NCBI GenBank assembly: GCA_963921425.1
Contig: OY992835.1
Coordinates: forward strand, 15,190,001 to 15,254,000
Origin: Dryas octopetala
Lineage: Eukaryota; Streptophyta; Magnoliopsida; Rosales; Rosaceae
DNA length: 64,000 bases
Reading direction: 5' to 3'
Positions 1 to 11,900 of this stretch are shown here, in pieces. The notes under the pieces are model-generated. The model had not been told where the DNA came from, did no database searches, and was given only the letters and a program-made list of their open reading frames with translations. Made by a program: the position numbers and the translations under genes. Every line of letters begins with the position of its first letter. The stretch's first letter is position 1.

Positions 1-50
1 GTACTCACGACGCATGAATTGATATAATTGTTATTTTTTGTCATGTAAAG

Positions 51-345
51 GTGTAACTGTTTTAGTGAAGTGTAACTGTTTTAGTGAAGGTGTAACTGTT
101 TTAGTGAAGTGTAATTATTTTAGTAAATGTGTAATTGTTTTAATTAAGGTGTAATTGCATTTTAGTTAAGATGTAATTGTTTCATCACTTAATTCAGTTT
201 CAGTAAGTGAATTTATAACTGAATTCTTCAATTCAGTGTAACTGAATTTCTGAAATTCAGTTTCAGTGTAATTGAATTCTTGAAATTCAGTTTCAGTGTA
301 ACTGAATTCTTGAAATTCAGTTTTAGTGTAATGAAATTCAATTTC
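51..345. repeat. Two adjoining minisatellites
   Basis: From about 51 to 175 a unit of roughly 20 bp built on TGTAACTGTTTTAGTGAAG recurs five to six times with drift. From about 215 to 345 a 30-bp unit containing TGAATTCTTGAAATTCAG recurs about four times. The long minus-strand reading frame here is only the repeat translated (FSYTETEFQE-like units), so I do not call a gene. Confidence 0.75.
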
Positions 346-497
346 AGTGTTTGATTTTAGTTTTAGCGAAATATTGAGTTTTAACAAAAACTTCAATTCT
401 AGAAAAAAAAAAAAAAATTTCACCAAAATTCAGTTACAGTGATGTCAGCGTGCGTCAGCATGTCTTGGAGGAGGGAGTGGGGCAAATTGAACTGAGA

Positions 498-575
498 TGG
501 GTTCTGAAACTGTTTTCGTGGGAGAGAGGGTCTGAAACTGTTTTCATGGGAGAGAGGGTCTGAAACTGTTTTCGT
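498..575. repeat. 28-bp tandem triplet
   Basis: The segment GGTCTGAAACTGTTTTCGTG followed by GGAGAGAG occurs three times head to tail with one or two mismatches. No gene is associated with it. Confidence 0.7.
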
Positions 576-579
576 GATG

Positions 580-2168
580 GAGATCGTGGGATATTTGTTT
601 GTGGGTTTTTGGAATTTTGTGGGCTTCTGGCAATTTGTGGGCTTCCAACGGTTCTTTGGGCTGTGGCCTTAGTTAATGGCATAGATGTAAATTCTAGTAA
701 TTATGAAGCCTAAACTATTGGTAGGATGTGTTTAGGGTGTGGCTGGTTTGTTGGGTAATGGCTGGGGGCGGCAACAAATTTTTTGCTATAATTGGGTGGT
801 ATAAATTATGGACTAATTTTTATTTTGTATCTAATAGGTACCAAAATGAATTTCTGTTAAAATTGTCAACAAAAGTTAAGAGTAATATAGTCAAAGTATA
901 TTTTAATTATTTTCTTTATATGTTTAGGGTTTAGGTACCTATTAGAACATGGATTATTTCTCAATATGTTCCTATGCGCTCGGTCTATAAAAATCATAAA
1001 TTTATTGTTTAGATATTTATATAATCAGAAATGCTCCTCAATATATTAAATTTAATATGACTTAATTCTCTTTTTAAGGAAATGGCAATTCACACACTAA
1101 GTTATAGATCTCGAATCAGTATAAAACTGACACTATTAGACTTAATTGTATTGAAAAACGAAGTCAATAGGAGGGTCAAAAACTACCGAAGACAATGCCA
1201 CCATTGTGTTTGATGGTATGCTTTACCTGAGGGTAATCTCACATTCTTGAATGGGGTTTGTGTGCTTTGGTTGGTACATTTTCTTTACTGGGTATTGAAT
1301 GGAGTCTCTTTTCTCTTATTTCTTGTGCCAATGCAAGTTGTAGATGCTAAGCTGGCCTCCTATAAGGTTGACAATTCTATTAATGCAGCTATATATTCAC
1401 CATGCACAAACTACCATGAATATGGGTCCTCCACAACAATCCTTAACGGGGCTTTAGTCTAGTTTGTTATTCTACACTTTTCTTTAATATTGTCATATAT
1501 ATATATATATATAAGCTTTAACTAAATTTTATTTTCCTTGTAAGTTAACATATTAGGTTAAGATCAATATTTTGAATGGCATCATCTTTTTGCAGGCAGT
1601 CCTCAACGAGGACAAGGTTATGGAAGCATGGGGCTTGAAGTGTCTCCGATGTGAAATAAGTAAGACACCCCTTTTTCAAGTGTTTCATCAAACACTCTTT
1701 GTTTTGTTCTAGAGAAACCTTTTTTTTAAATGCTAGCTTGACTTTTCATACTTAGTTAGAGAATATATAATTCCTGCTGCAGTAGGGAAGGTATGAAAAG
1801 AGAGTTCAAATACTTGAGTCTGAAGGTAAGGACTCCAAGTCCGATTGATATTTTAATTATATATGCAAGGTGATATGCTGTAGTTAACCTCAAAGATTGG
1901 CAATAGATGATGGCATTGTTTTTCGAATATGCAGACTTCTTTTAATTGAAGTATTTTCAGTGACTCAATTAACTAGCTATAATGTTTTGCATAAATGAAC
2001 GTTTTTCCTAACCTTCAATATTAGACTGAGGTCCAGTAATTGTAAAAAGGGATGGATTTGCCATTTCCACTATTAACTTGGTCTCAACATTAAGAGGAAA
2101 AAATAAATAATAATAACAAAGGAGCAAACAGACTAAACACATGCAAAGCTTGGAACAACATCAATCGA
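580..2168. other. Intergenic, no supported gene
   Basis: AT-rich DNA with short open frames only. A plus-strand frame at 1247-1462 (71 codons) has a hydrophobic start but no family resemblance that I recognise and no clear splice partners. A short (AT)n run lies at about 1495-1512. Confidence 0.5.
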
Positions 2169-4310
2169 TCAATCATAGCAGCTGCTGTTCATCTCCTGTG
2201 ACATTAACCGATGCTTGCTTCTTAATTGGCTCTTTGCCTTGTCCAAAACAGAATTCCTCCAAACTCTCTCTTTCTTTCTTTCTTCCTTTGTTAACTTCTC
2301 TTGATCTCTTTCTTCAGGTAGAAAGAAACGAACACTGATCTTATCAGTGGTAGACACATACAATATTTCTTCGCCCAAATTGTTGTTCTTACTCGGATTA
2401 AACTCGAACAAGTTCTGGAGTTTCTCGTTTTCCTCCATGTGTTTCTCAAATCCATCACCCAAAAAACTCCTCAGAAACCGCAGCTGAATCATTCGATACC
2501 ACAATGAAAATGTCAACATTCCTTTTCTTTTGATCAGTGTTTTCAGACGTAAAAACATGACGCGAGGCGTTTTAGTTGTAGAAGGCGAGGCGTAAGCCTC
2601 AACGCGTTAAGGCGTAAGCTTTTTGGAATTATTTTTTATAATAAAAAAATTATAAATATATATATATAAACATATATAAATAGATAATATATATATATAT
2701 AAGTATATATATACAATATAAGACCAAACCCATGCTACAAGTATATATATAGAATATAAGTATATATATAGGTAAACATATATATAAATAGGTAAATAGG
2801 TAAGTATATATATATAAGTCTATATATAGAACATAAAAAAATTAATATTTTAAAAAATTAGTGAGGAGGAGTAAGTCAAGTAGTCATATATACATGGATT
2901 TTCATGGTCACCTCCATTAATGCTCACATATATTCTTTTAACTAATTTTCTAGTAGCACAAATTTGCAATTAAAAGAATATTTAAAAAGTAGGTGAAGAA
3001 ATAGGAAAATGGAGTAGTGGCAATATCAGCTGTACTAGTACTAGTACTGGTACTCTTGGCGCATTCAGTTTGCTTGAAGGAGACCTGCATTTTTTCAAGG
3101 TCAAAACCAATCAAGAAATTGGAATGTAGATAGTTTCCATAAATTCCACCTTCTATAATTCTTCTACCTCCCTTCCCCCCCCACCCTGAGCATCCCCCAC
3201 CTCAAGGTCCCCAACCCAGCAGTCCACCCCCACCCCACCCCACCCCACCCACCCTCACCCAAGCCCAACCCAACCCCCTCCTCTTCACGCGTGGAACCAG
3301 GAGGCCAGGCACTTCCAATCCTTTACGGTCTCTTTGGGATGTCTTCTCCGATCTTCTTGGGGGGGAGACTGCGCGGACCGATCTTGGGGGGTGAGCGAAC
3401 TGGCAGCGCCGACGTCGCCTCTGCTGACTCGGACGTCGACGTCCACCACCTGCGATGGGTTGAATTTTGGCGGCATGGGTTTTGCGGCGCTTTGGTTGCG
3501 TACGCCTTCAACGCCTTCAACGCCTTGCCGTCGCGAGGCGTACGCCTTCAACGCCTTTCCGTCGCCTTTCAGTCGTTTTACACAGTCCGGCGACGTCGTG
3601 CGCAATCGGCCGCCGCCTCGCCATGACTCGCGCCTTGAGGCGCGCCTGAAGCTCGCCTTTAAAAACACTGCTTTTGATGCTTAAAGATGTTTTTGGGCAA
3701 CGAAAACTCTCAAAAGATTTCACAACTTGGTGATCAATTTTGTTTGCACTAGTGATCTTATGATCACTTCTTGTGTTCAAGTAAACACGTCCATGCTTAA
3801 GTTTGTTTAACACATTCTCTCTCAGTAATCGTCGCATGTGTGAATACTTCACAAGACTCGAATCCTTTGCTTGACTCCAGAACTTGTCAAGACTATCTGT
3901 TTCGAATATCAAAGCTAGTGCTTCACTAGCTGCTCCGCTAAGGAATCCATGCTTTTGCTCTAATAGGTCTGAAAAGTAAGAAATAGCTCCTTTCCAATAG
4001 TTGTGGCTGAGTCTCCATCCCTCCATGCTTGTAAGAAGAAACAACCAAGCATACCACCCAGCAACTAAGCCTATGACATGAAGTGATAGCTCCATCTCTC
4101 TTGTAGAACCCTTTTTTATTGAGTCCAAGCATTTGTACAGAAAAGTAGCAAACTAGCTTCCAGCAAGTCTTGCTCCAGTGTAGTAGTCAAGCCCTTGATT
4201 ATTGAGGCCAGTGCATGCTCTCGCTCGAACCCTCTTTTCTCGAACAAGCCTTCTAAGTAAGGAGAAACCGTCGTCGTCGGGGAAGATGGCCGAGTAATTC
4301 TTTTCTTGCA
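2169..4310 (-). pseudogene. IFRD-family (interferon-related developmental regulator) pseudogene
   Basis: Read right to left, about 4300-4140 encodes a segment containing HALASIIKGLTTTLEQDLLE, typical of plant IFRD1-like proteins. It continues as DSIKKGSTRE and GAASEALALIFETDSLDKF (4128-3680), and the C-terminal part at 2558-2169 carries MIQLRFLRSFLGDGFEKHM and ends near LMSQE. IFRD proteins are HEAT/armadillo-like putative transcriptional co-regulators. Lesions: the frame breaks near 4140 (LLEASLLLF to YKCLDSIKK) through a small insertion; about 70 residues expected between the HVIGL and FLLTSM blocks are absent; and a hAT-like element splits the coding sequence at 2535-3670. The N-terminal half is missing. 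Family assignment rests on remembered conserved blocks and is fairly secure; pseudogene status is clear. Confidence 0.82.
2535..3670. mobile_element. Non-autonomous hAT-like element with 8-bp TSD
   Basis: The ends are CAGTGTTTT at 2535 and AAAAACACTG at 3670, an inverted pair. Both flanks read CTTTTGAT (2527-2534 and 3671-3678), a perfect 8-bp target-site duplication as made by hAT transposases. Subterminal sequence is rich in GGCG/CGCC blocks (AGGCG, GCGCGCCT), with an AT-rich left half and a GC-rich right half. Several open frames at 3285-3684 on both strands are by-products of the GC-rich half; no transposase is visible. The element lies inside the IFRD-like coding sequence. Confidence 0.85.
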
Positions 4311-4329
4311 CTTTTGGGAGTTTGAAGGC

Positions 4330-5755
4330 GGATGAGCATCTCTTCTAGCTAATTGTCATGTTGGATGATCCCCTGACGTTGTGTAATCCTTTTGGAAATT
4401 TAAAGCTCCAAGTAACATAAAACAAGATTTTGGTGTTTTTGTGAATTGAAGGTGGCTTAAAGGGTGAATTTAAATAGGTTCTGCTTATTTCCTATACCAA
4501 CTCTGAAACGGATTCATTTCCTGATTCAAACTAGGAAACCTTAAGTTTCCAACTGTACCAAATCCTTGTTTACCTTTTTTTTGGGCCAATTAACTTTGTT
4601 TACCTTTAATTGTGACAACAATAAGATCTCATGCTAAATTAAGTAGGAATTTTTATAATTTGTAATGACAAAGTTTTTTAGCCTTTAGATCTCTTAAAAT
4701 CTAACGGTTTTAAACAAAAGTGAGTTATTTGGGGTAAGTATTCATACTTGTTGTGTATCATTTTACAAGTATTGGGTTTGTGGATTATTATGACTGTGTG
4801 TGACTGGTACGTGCAAGTCTTCCTTTTTTATTATTTTCTTTTTATTATTTTCTATTTTGTGGGCTGATGGCATTTTTATTAGATTTATATAATTTAAATC
4901 TCACAATTAATTTTATGATAATATAATAATACTAAGATAATATCATATGATAATATTATAATATTAAGATAATATTTTGATAATACTAGGATAATATTAA
5001 GATTTAAATATTATTAATTTTAAGATAATATTAGATATTTTTTAAATTAAAAATATCTAGACAATATTTTTGGAGCTCAATAAAAAAATCAAAAAACAGT
5101 AAAGTATTAGTCTAAGAGAGAAGATAAAATATTGGACTGACTTGTGAAGCTCTTATTCTAGGATTTGATGACTGAGGGCCCGTATAGGCCAGCCAAATTC
5201 GTAGACTTGGAGAATGGGCTGGACCAATGGCAAACAAAAATGTCCATGAGCCCATATCCCATGACAAAAGAAGGGACACATTTGGAAGAGTAAGTGATCA
5301 AAATGGATGTGTGTTGGTCTTCCATTTATTTAAATATATGTGTTCATTATGAATTTCATTTCTTTTAAATACTAATATGTATACATATTATTTGGTAAGT
5401 AAATTTGACAATAAATTTAGCAAGTCTAACGGTAACATTATTATTGTAAATATGACAAGGTAGTTGTAGAATGTGTGTTAGAAATACTCATACAAACATG
5501 ACTTCTTTTTTTAAATGAAGTATCTTTTCATGATATGTTGCTGTCACATTCATATTATGGTCAAATATTGGTAAGAATGAGATGACTATTGACACATCTT
5601 TAAAATGAAAAAAGTAAAATATTGCAAATACCAACTCTTGAGCATTAATAATTTTATTATAATAAATGCTTAAAATATTGCAATTATATGAGATATTGGG
5701 AGAAACTTAATGCTGGGTAATGTTGTTGTAATTTAGTCACATATATATTGGTAAA
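4330..5755. other. Intergenic, AT-rich; local AT minisatellite
   Basis: No gene seen. About 4905-5060 is a degenerate array of GATAATATTA-type units. A second small duplication (TTTATTATAATAAATGCTTAAA) occurs at about 5653 and 5757. Confidence 0.5.
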
Positions 5756-6039
5756 TTTATTATAATAAATGCTTAAATATGCTGACATATAATTTAGTCA
5801 CAGAAAGGATAGAATTGAAAAACCTGTGTAAGACAGTTATAGGAGGACCTCCGATTAGTGCGACACAAACGGATGTTGAACAAAGAAGAATTATGTATCG
5901 CTTGAAAGACGGCGGTATCGATCGCCGCACCGCCGTCATCACCTTCATTTCCTTGAAACAGTTTGACATTCTATAATTCTAAATGTGAAAAGCAAACTGA
6001 GAAAAGCTTTTTCATTCTTGCAGTTGTTTTGATTGACAA

Positions 6040-6207
6040 TTATATCTCTCTCAACTCCTGCTCAATGTCCTTAAGAGAATCCAGTGTCGAATTCCCGAAC
6101 GGCAAAATTCTTTGGAACCAACTGGGAACTTTATCGACCATCTTACCTATGAGTTTGCCTCCAACTACCACTGCGAATTTCTTGAAATTCATCATCACAA
6201 TTTCCAT
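6040..6207 (-). CDS. Doubtful small ORF, 55 codons
   Basis: A minus-strand frame starting MEIVMMNFKKFAVVVGGKLI and ending with an acidic stretch (LKDIEQELREI). The composition looks more protein-like than its surroundings, with a short hydrophobic patch and a charged tail. I do not recognise the family, and no splice partner was found with confidence. It could be a stray exon of a decayed gene or a real short peptide. An unrelated frame with PPSFKRYI lies just downstream at 5845-5969 on the same strand. Confidence 0.2.
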   Translation of the reverse strand: MEIVMMNFKKFAVVVGGKLIGKMVDKVPSWFQRILPFGNSTLDSLKDIEQELREI

Positions 6208-6394
6208 GGTTGAAGAGCAAAGAAAGAGTATAAGCATTGGAAATCATTTTTTAGCCAAAATAGAAACCAAATTCATTAATATATATGACTTATATAGGTT
6301 TTTTTTTTTGGCCAGGAAATGACTTATATAGTTATATATGATATATTTAAATTTTAGACTTAGATTGCGTTTATTGGTGAGTCTATATATATTT

Positions 6395-6960
6395 TTTGGG
6401 TTGATCAACAAACTTCATTAAAAAAGGCACCAACCAAGTTAGGAAAACACAAAGCCAAAAAAGGCCTAAAACAGAACATGAGCCCACACTACCAGAGGCC
6501 CAGCTCAGAAAGAGAAGGGGTAGGCAGAGCGCTAACAGACAAAGAAGAAGAAAACATTAAAAAAAAAAAAAAAAAAAAAAAAAACCCCTAATTCGAGAGG
6601 AATGGGGAGCAGTCGCCGCCACTAACACAACGCCGCACCCACCCACGGAGGGTCGTTGCGAGGTGAGCCATGTCGAGACACGCATTCTAGCATCCAAACA
6701 ACAACCAAATCCGAAAGAAACCCCGAGATAACACAAAGATCCAAATCGAGCAACAATGGAAAAAACCCAAATAATAAACTTAACCTTCGAAAATGGCAAT
6801 AACATCCCCTGCAAGATGGAACAAACACACAAACAAGTATGGGTTAGGGGTGACGGGGGCGAACCGCTCGGCACCCATAGAGATGGCACATGGCCAGTTA
6901 GGCAGGAGGAAAGTAAGTCCAAATTTGGGTTTTAGGAGTGAGTCCGAGTAGGATGAAAAA
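6395..6960. other. Repetitive, poly(A)-bearing debris
   Basis: A stretch rich in AACTTCATTAAAAAAGGCACC-type sequence resembles tails of plant retroelements. It is followed at 6559-6585 by a pure A run of about 26 and then a GC-richer block. The minus frame at 6557-6922 starts inside the short poly(A/T) run near 6955 and is not a gene. Confidence 0.4.
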
Positions 6961-7429
6961 AAATATCGATTATGGAGGGGAAGTATGGAATAGGAGAGAG
7001 GGTGATGAAGGTGGAGGTATGAAGATCGATCTAGGGTTTCAAAAAGAGGGTTGCAGGAGAAAGAGTTGGGAGATAAAAAGAAAAGGAAAAGGTGAGTCTA
7101 TAGATTAAGCAGCTAAACAGCTAACATAAACAATGGATATATATATATATATATATATACTTCTTATTTGGTTTTGACTTAGACAACATGTTCTTGTAAG
7201 TTGTAACAACATACTAATGAAAAGTCAGAACAAACGTTGAGTTGGATATATTAAATGGTTGCAGGCATTAATTATTTAATTTTCAGGATATTTATATGCA
7301 GATCTTGGCCTTTCATTTGCCTGATGAAATGACTTGTTAACTGAATAATGCTTTCCACACGTGTAATTAGAATTATTAGCATCGGAAGTTGTCGAATTAT
7401 ATATATATATATCAATGTCACGACTATTT

Positions 7430-7720
7430 ATTTATTATTTTTGGTACAAGAGGAGCCGAAGCTCAAAAGAAGAATCTAAACAACTACATCTCTTAGACAA
7501 GGACTAGGGAGTATCAAGAGCATTAATAGAAAGTAAAGAGCAGACTTTGGGAGGGAGAAAATTAAACCAATGAACATCTAAATCTCTCCCCATATTTAAG
7601 GAGCTAGGCTAAACGATCAGCACAAAAATCAATACACATGCCTCACCAAGCAATTAGCAAACCCACCAAAAAGCAGCAGCAGCTATTAGCAAAACTAAAC
7701 GGAGAGTAAGCAACATCAAC
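7430..7720 (-). mobile_element. 5'-truncated LINE remnant (3' end)
   Basis: This stretch aligns by eye with the better-preserved LINE tail at 29221-29466: shared blocks include GTACAAGA, CCTAAACAACTA-like, GAGTATCAAGAGCATTA, AGTAAAGAGCA, CACATGCCTCACCA and CAATTAGCAA. In that sister copy the minus strand encodes the C-terminus of a retroelement RNase H-like domain. Here the frame is broken. No poly(A) tail or TSD could be fixed. Confidence 0.6.
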
Positions 7721-7785
7721 CTCCTTATAAACAAGCTAGGGAGACAACTAAGGAGGAATAATTTTCGACTTCAAGCATAGCAAAG

Positions 7786-7890
7786 CAATGCCACTTCTAT
7801 TTAGCTTAAGCTTAGTGTACGTTGAGAAATTTATATTTATATATATCAATGCCACTTCTATTTAATTAGCTAGTGTTGAGAAATTTTTAA
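7786..7890. repeat. Local direct duplication
   Basis: CAATGCCACTTCTATTTA followed by AGCT...AGTG and GTTGAGAAAT occurs at about 7786 and again at about 7847. A third, weaker version (CAATGTCACGACTATTTA) lies at about 7412, before the LINE remnant. Confidence 0.6.
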
Positions 7891-8106
7891 TTAATCTCAA
7901 TCTGACCTTTAATAAATTATACAAAACAAATAATTATATAAGAGCATATAATTAAGTTCCCAAGGAAGTCCACTTACAATAATTTAATGAATAATTCATC
8001 CTTAATTTTGGGTTAATTGCAAGGTCAAATTGGCATGTTCCATTAATTTAAACCCAATTTAATCAACAAAAAAGAACCAATATATAGCACAATATTGCAC
8101 GTTGAA

Positions 8107-8575
8107 TGGAAGTATGTCTAATTAATTCTTTTTTTTTTTTTAATTGAGGGCTAAGATTGAAGGGAAAAGTTTTTCGGGGGTGGGAAATTAAAGGAATTTT
8201 TAGGTACATTTAGAAGCTCTCTCTTGCAATTATTAAAGCCACAAAGACGGACCAGAGAAAGCCCAAACACAGGCATACAAAGGCTCAAAAAATTGTTATG
8301 TGGACAGTAATGTTGATACCTTTGTAGTTTGTATACACATATATACATGTTTAAGTAACAGTATTTTTAGCTCCAAAAATGTCAAAAGTTGGCTTCGCCC
8401 CCTTAGCACCAAAAAAATGTCAAAAGTTATTACCTTGACAAAATAGGTAATAGGTGATAAGTGGTTTTTGTTTTTGGTTTGAGAATTTGGTCCCTCATAG
8501 GCGCTAATAGTGAAACCATCAAAATTCTTGCACATGCAGTCAGCCTCCTTTCTCAACAAGATGCATTATGTACTT
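8107..8575. repeat. RLK1 3'-flank block, duplicated at 31363-31850
   Basis: About 450 bp immediately downstream of RLK1 (minus-strand gene) is repeated 23 kb away in the same orientation, with roughly 95 percent identity by eye. Landmarks: TGAGGGCTAAGATTGAAGGG, AAAGCCACAAAGACGGACCA, GTTATGTGGACAGTAATGTT and CAGTCAGCCTCCTTTCTCAA (CCGTCAGCC in the second copy). It contains no coding sequence. Confidence 0.85.
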
Positions 8576-8985
8576 ATGAATTTAGTTGCAATCCATGCAT
8601 ATATAAAATGGTATCCGTTACAAAATCAATAGAAGAAAAATCCAACAAAAGAACAAACAGATGCAAAAAACACTCTCATTGATTAAAAATGAACAAGAAG
8701 TCTACATAACAGAAGAAGACGACTTGACTAAAATGCATACAAAATAACGCTTAATTTAAATAGAACAACCCTAAGATGCTAAAAATAAAAAATACCGCTT
8801 ACAATATAAATCCAAATCCTAAACATAATAAAATAAACCTAGCTAGCCTTGTCTATAACAGTATCTATTCCAAAGAGTTTGTTTATTAAGACCATAAAAC
8901 CTGAAGATTTTAACACGTGGTAAACTGCAGGATTGAAATAATACAGTCCCAATTCCCATTATTTTATCCATATTGATAAGTACTT

Positions 8986-11900
8986 CTACCTAACTGAGGG
9001 AGTTAGATTAATGATCGAATTGTCAGGCATCATCTCAATGGAATCTGTTAATCCAGTTTCGTGGTTCTGTTTCGTCCCAGCCAGTTCGGTTGCCATACAG
9101 TCCTTTAAGTCCACCACTACCTGACTCATGAGTGGCCTTTTGATGGCACTTATAGATGCACATGCCATTGCTATTTCCACAGCTTTCCAGACTGAGTTGA
9201 CATTGAAATTTCCCTCTAACCTTGGATCAACTATTCTGTAAATGTCTCCTTTTGCAAGCATGAAACCAACCCATTGACTGATGTTAATTCTCTCATGCAT
9301 TCTTGATATAACAGGTCGACTTGTTATGATCTCCAACAGCACAATTCCAAAGCTATAAACATCACTTTTCTCATTTAACCTGTTTGATAGGTAGAACCTG
9401 CAAGCCAAATCATGCAATTCAACTCAGGTCATATCTTCTGATGCAAAAGATTTTACCCAAAGGTCAATTAATTTATAGTTTCTTTCTTCATTGCTCTTGT
9501 TGGCTTGTTGTTTTATTTAATTGATGCTTGCAATTTGATTCACTGAAGTGCTAATAGTTTTAATACTAAAATGATCATGGGTAAATTAAAAACGAAAAAT
9601 ACTTACTGAGGGTCAAGGTACCCTGGAGTACCAGCAACAAGGCTGGACGCCTGAGTCCCATCATTGGTAGGGAAGTTTCTGGATAGGCCAAAATCAGAAA
9701 GTTTGGCTTGGAAACTTTCATTCAGCAAGATATTTGTTGATTTCACATCCCTGTGCATTATAGGTGGCTTACAACCATAGTGCAGGTACTCCACTCCTGC
9801 ATTTCAAAATTTAGGCATCACTTACACAAAAAATTCAAGAAGATAAAAGGAAATGCTAACTAAATAAAGAATCATGACAATCATTTATTTAGTTGCAGAC
9901 CTTGTGCAGCGTCTGTTGCTATTCGAAGTCTGTCTTCCCAAGTCAAGATATTTGATCTGCCATCTACATACATTTAAAATTAAAGAGACTAAGCCTTTCT
10001 CATGCAAAAGAACCTCATTCATGAGTGATGCAAGAAAGTTTCAGAGTATAGAATTAATTGTAAAGTTTCAAAGTTTCAAGCATATACAAAGCCTCTGATG
10101 ATTGAGTTATTGACTCTCCAAAGTTTAGAATTAATACTAGAGAAATTAATAGTGAATTTTGCTACTGGATAATTTCAATTGTAGCCAAACCTGAAAGATG
10201 TTCCTGTAAGTTTCCATTGGCCATGTATTCGTAGACAAGTCCTAAGTTGGTTCCATCATTGCACTATCCAACAAGGCTTGTCAAATTCTTATGATGAACT
10301 CTCATAAGAATATCAACCTGTAATTTAAGACACGGCAAACTCCAAATCTTAGTTCATCATATATGATTGATCTAGAAACATTGTGTTAGTTTATTTGGAC
10401 ACAAACGTGCCTCTGCATTAAATTGTTGAAGCCCTTGAACTGATGACGGCGAGAGAATCTTGATAGCTACTTGAGTTTTGTCTATGCATCCGTGATAAAC
10501 TGTTCCAAATCCACCTTTGCCAAGAACCCTCTCGAAGTTGTTGGTGATCTTGAGTATCTCAGAATATGTAAACTTTTGTTTTGTCGACTCCAATGACCCA
10601 AATTGAATGGTGGCGTTTGCATCTGTGACATCTCCTATAAGGCCATTGCAATTTTAATGAGCATCTATGCTTGCATATTTTTACGATCAAAACCATCAGC
10701 CTTCATTATTTATCTCCAAATGATCAATTAACAAATATGTTGAAGTCTTACCATGTTGTATTTTCCTTTGAAATCGCCACCAGCAGATTGCTGCTACAGT
10801 TAATAGGACGAAAATTCCAATGATTGACACTATTACAGGAATAACAAAATTCTTCTTCTTCTTCTTTGTTAATTTGCAAGAAACATTTTCGGATAGATTT
10901 GGATTTTCGCACAAACTGACATCAAAATGGTTGATGGAAACTGTAGTTAGTTTTTGATTAATTATAATTACCAATTATATATTCCTATTTAATATTAGTA
11001 GCTAGCAGATGTTAACATCTACGGTACAATTGACCTATGCTCTAACACACAGCACTTTTAAGGTGAGTCAAACAAAAAGTTTAAAGGGCATGGCTTTCTA
11101 AATAAAGCTTACCTCAATGATAGCATACCATTCTTTCCTCTTTCTATCAACCCTACCGGAACGGAGCCTGTCAGGTTGTTTTTCTCCAAGTTTCTGCAAA
11201 GGTAAATTAAGCATGTATCCATCATCACTATGCTTTCTAACTAATTAATTATTATCATTTGCAGTTCATGCTTAACCAAATAACTTACAGGGCAGCTAAA
11301 TTTGGGAATTGAGAGAGAAAATCTGGAATTACTCCTGCTAAGTTGTTGTTCGATAAATCCCTGAAATCATGAGCAGCATCAACTCATTTCTGATTGTGAC
11401 AAATGAAATTCTGATCTGATACCTTGTTGATCATTAAACAGATTGTGACAAATGAAATTCTGACCACATGCTGTTTACCACTCTACCTTGTCATTAGTTT
11501 GGAAACTGATTGTCACATTTATACTTACAAAGTCTGTATCATGCTGAGATTGGAAATAGAAGAAGCTATGAGCCCTGTTAATCCACTTGAGGACAAGTTC
11601 CTGCAGATTGCATATATGTTCCGTATTTTAAACACAATAAGAACTTGAATTAATTAATATGAATATATGTCATGATCGATCATGACTAACTTTGTGTGTA
11701 ATAGAGACAATGATACTTACAAGGATATGATTCTTGGGGGCTCATTTTCAGGATAGCTACACTTGACACCTTCCCATGAGTACTTTTGAGGGGCACATGG
11801 ATCTCCTTGCCAGTTCTTTCCAATATTATAACTTGACTTGATGTTTGTGATTGCACCAACTAATATTTTCATACACAAACAGATCGAAAGCCCCATCAAA

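Noticed and set aside
166-426. 86-codon minus frame
   Set aside because: Translated minisatellite (repeating TETEFQEF-like units).
1247-1462. Possible secreted-protein exon
   Set aside because: A hydrophobic start followed by a polar stretch, but I could find no family motif or convincing adjoining exons.
3285-3684. Overlapping open frames on both strands
   Set aside because: All lie in the GC-rich half of the hAT-like element. Several frames are open at once because of composition.
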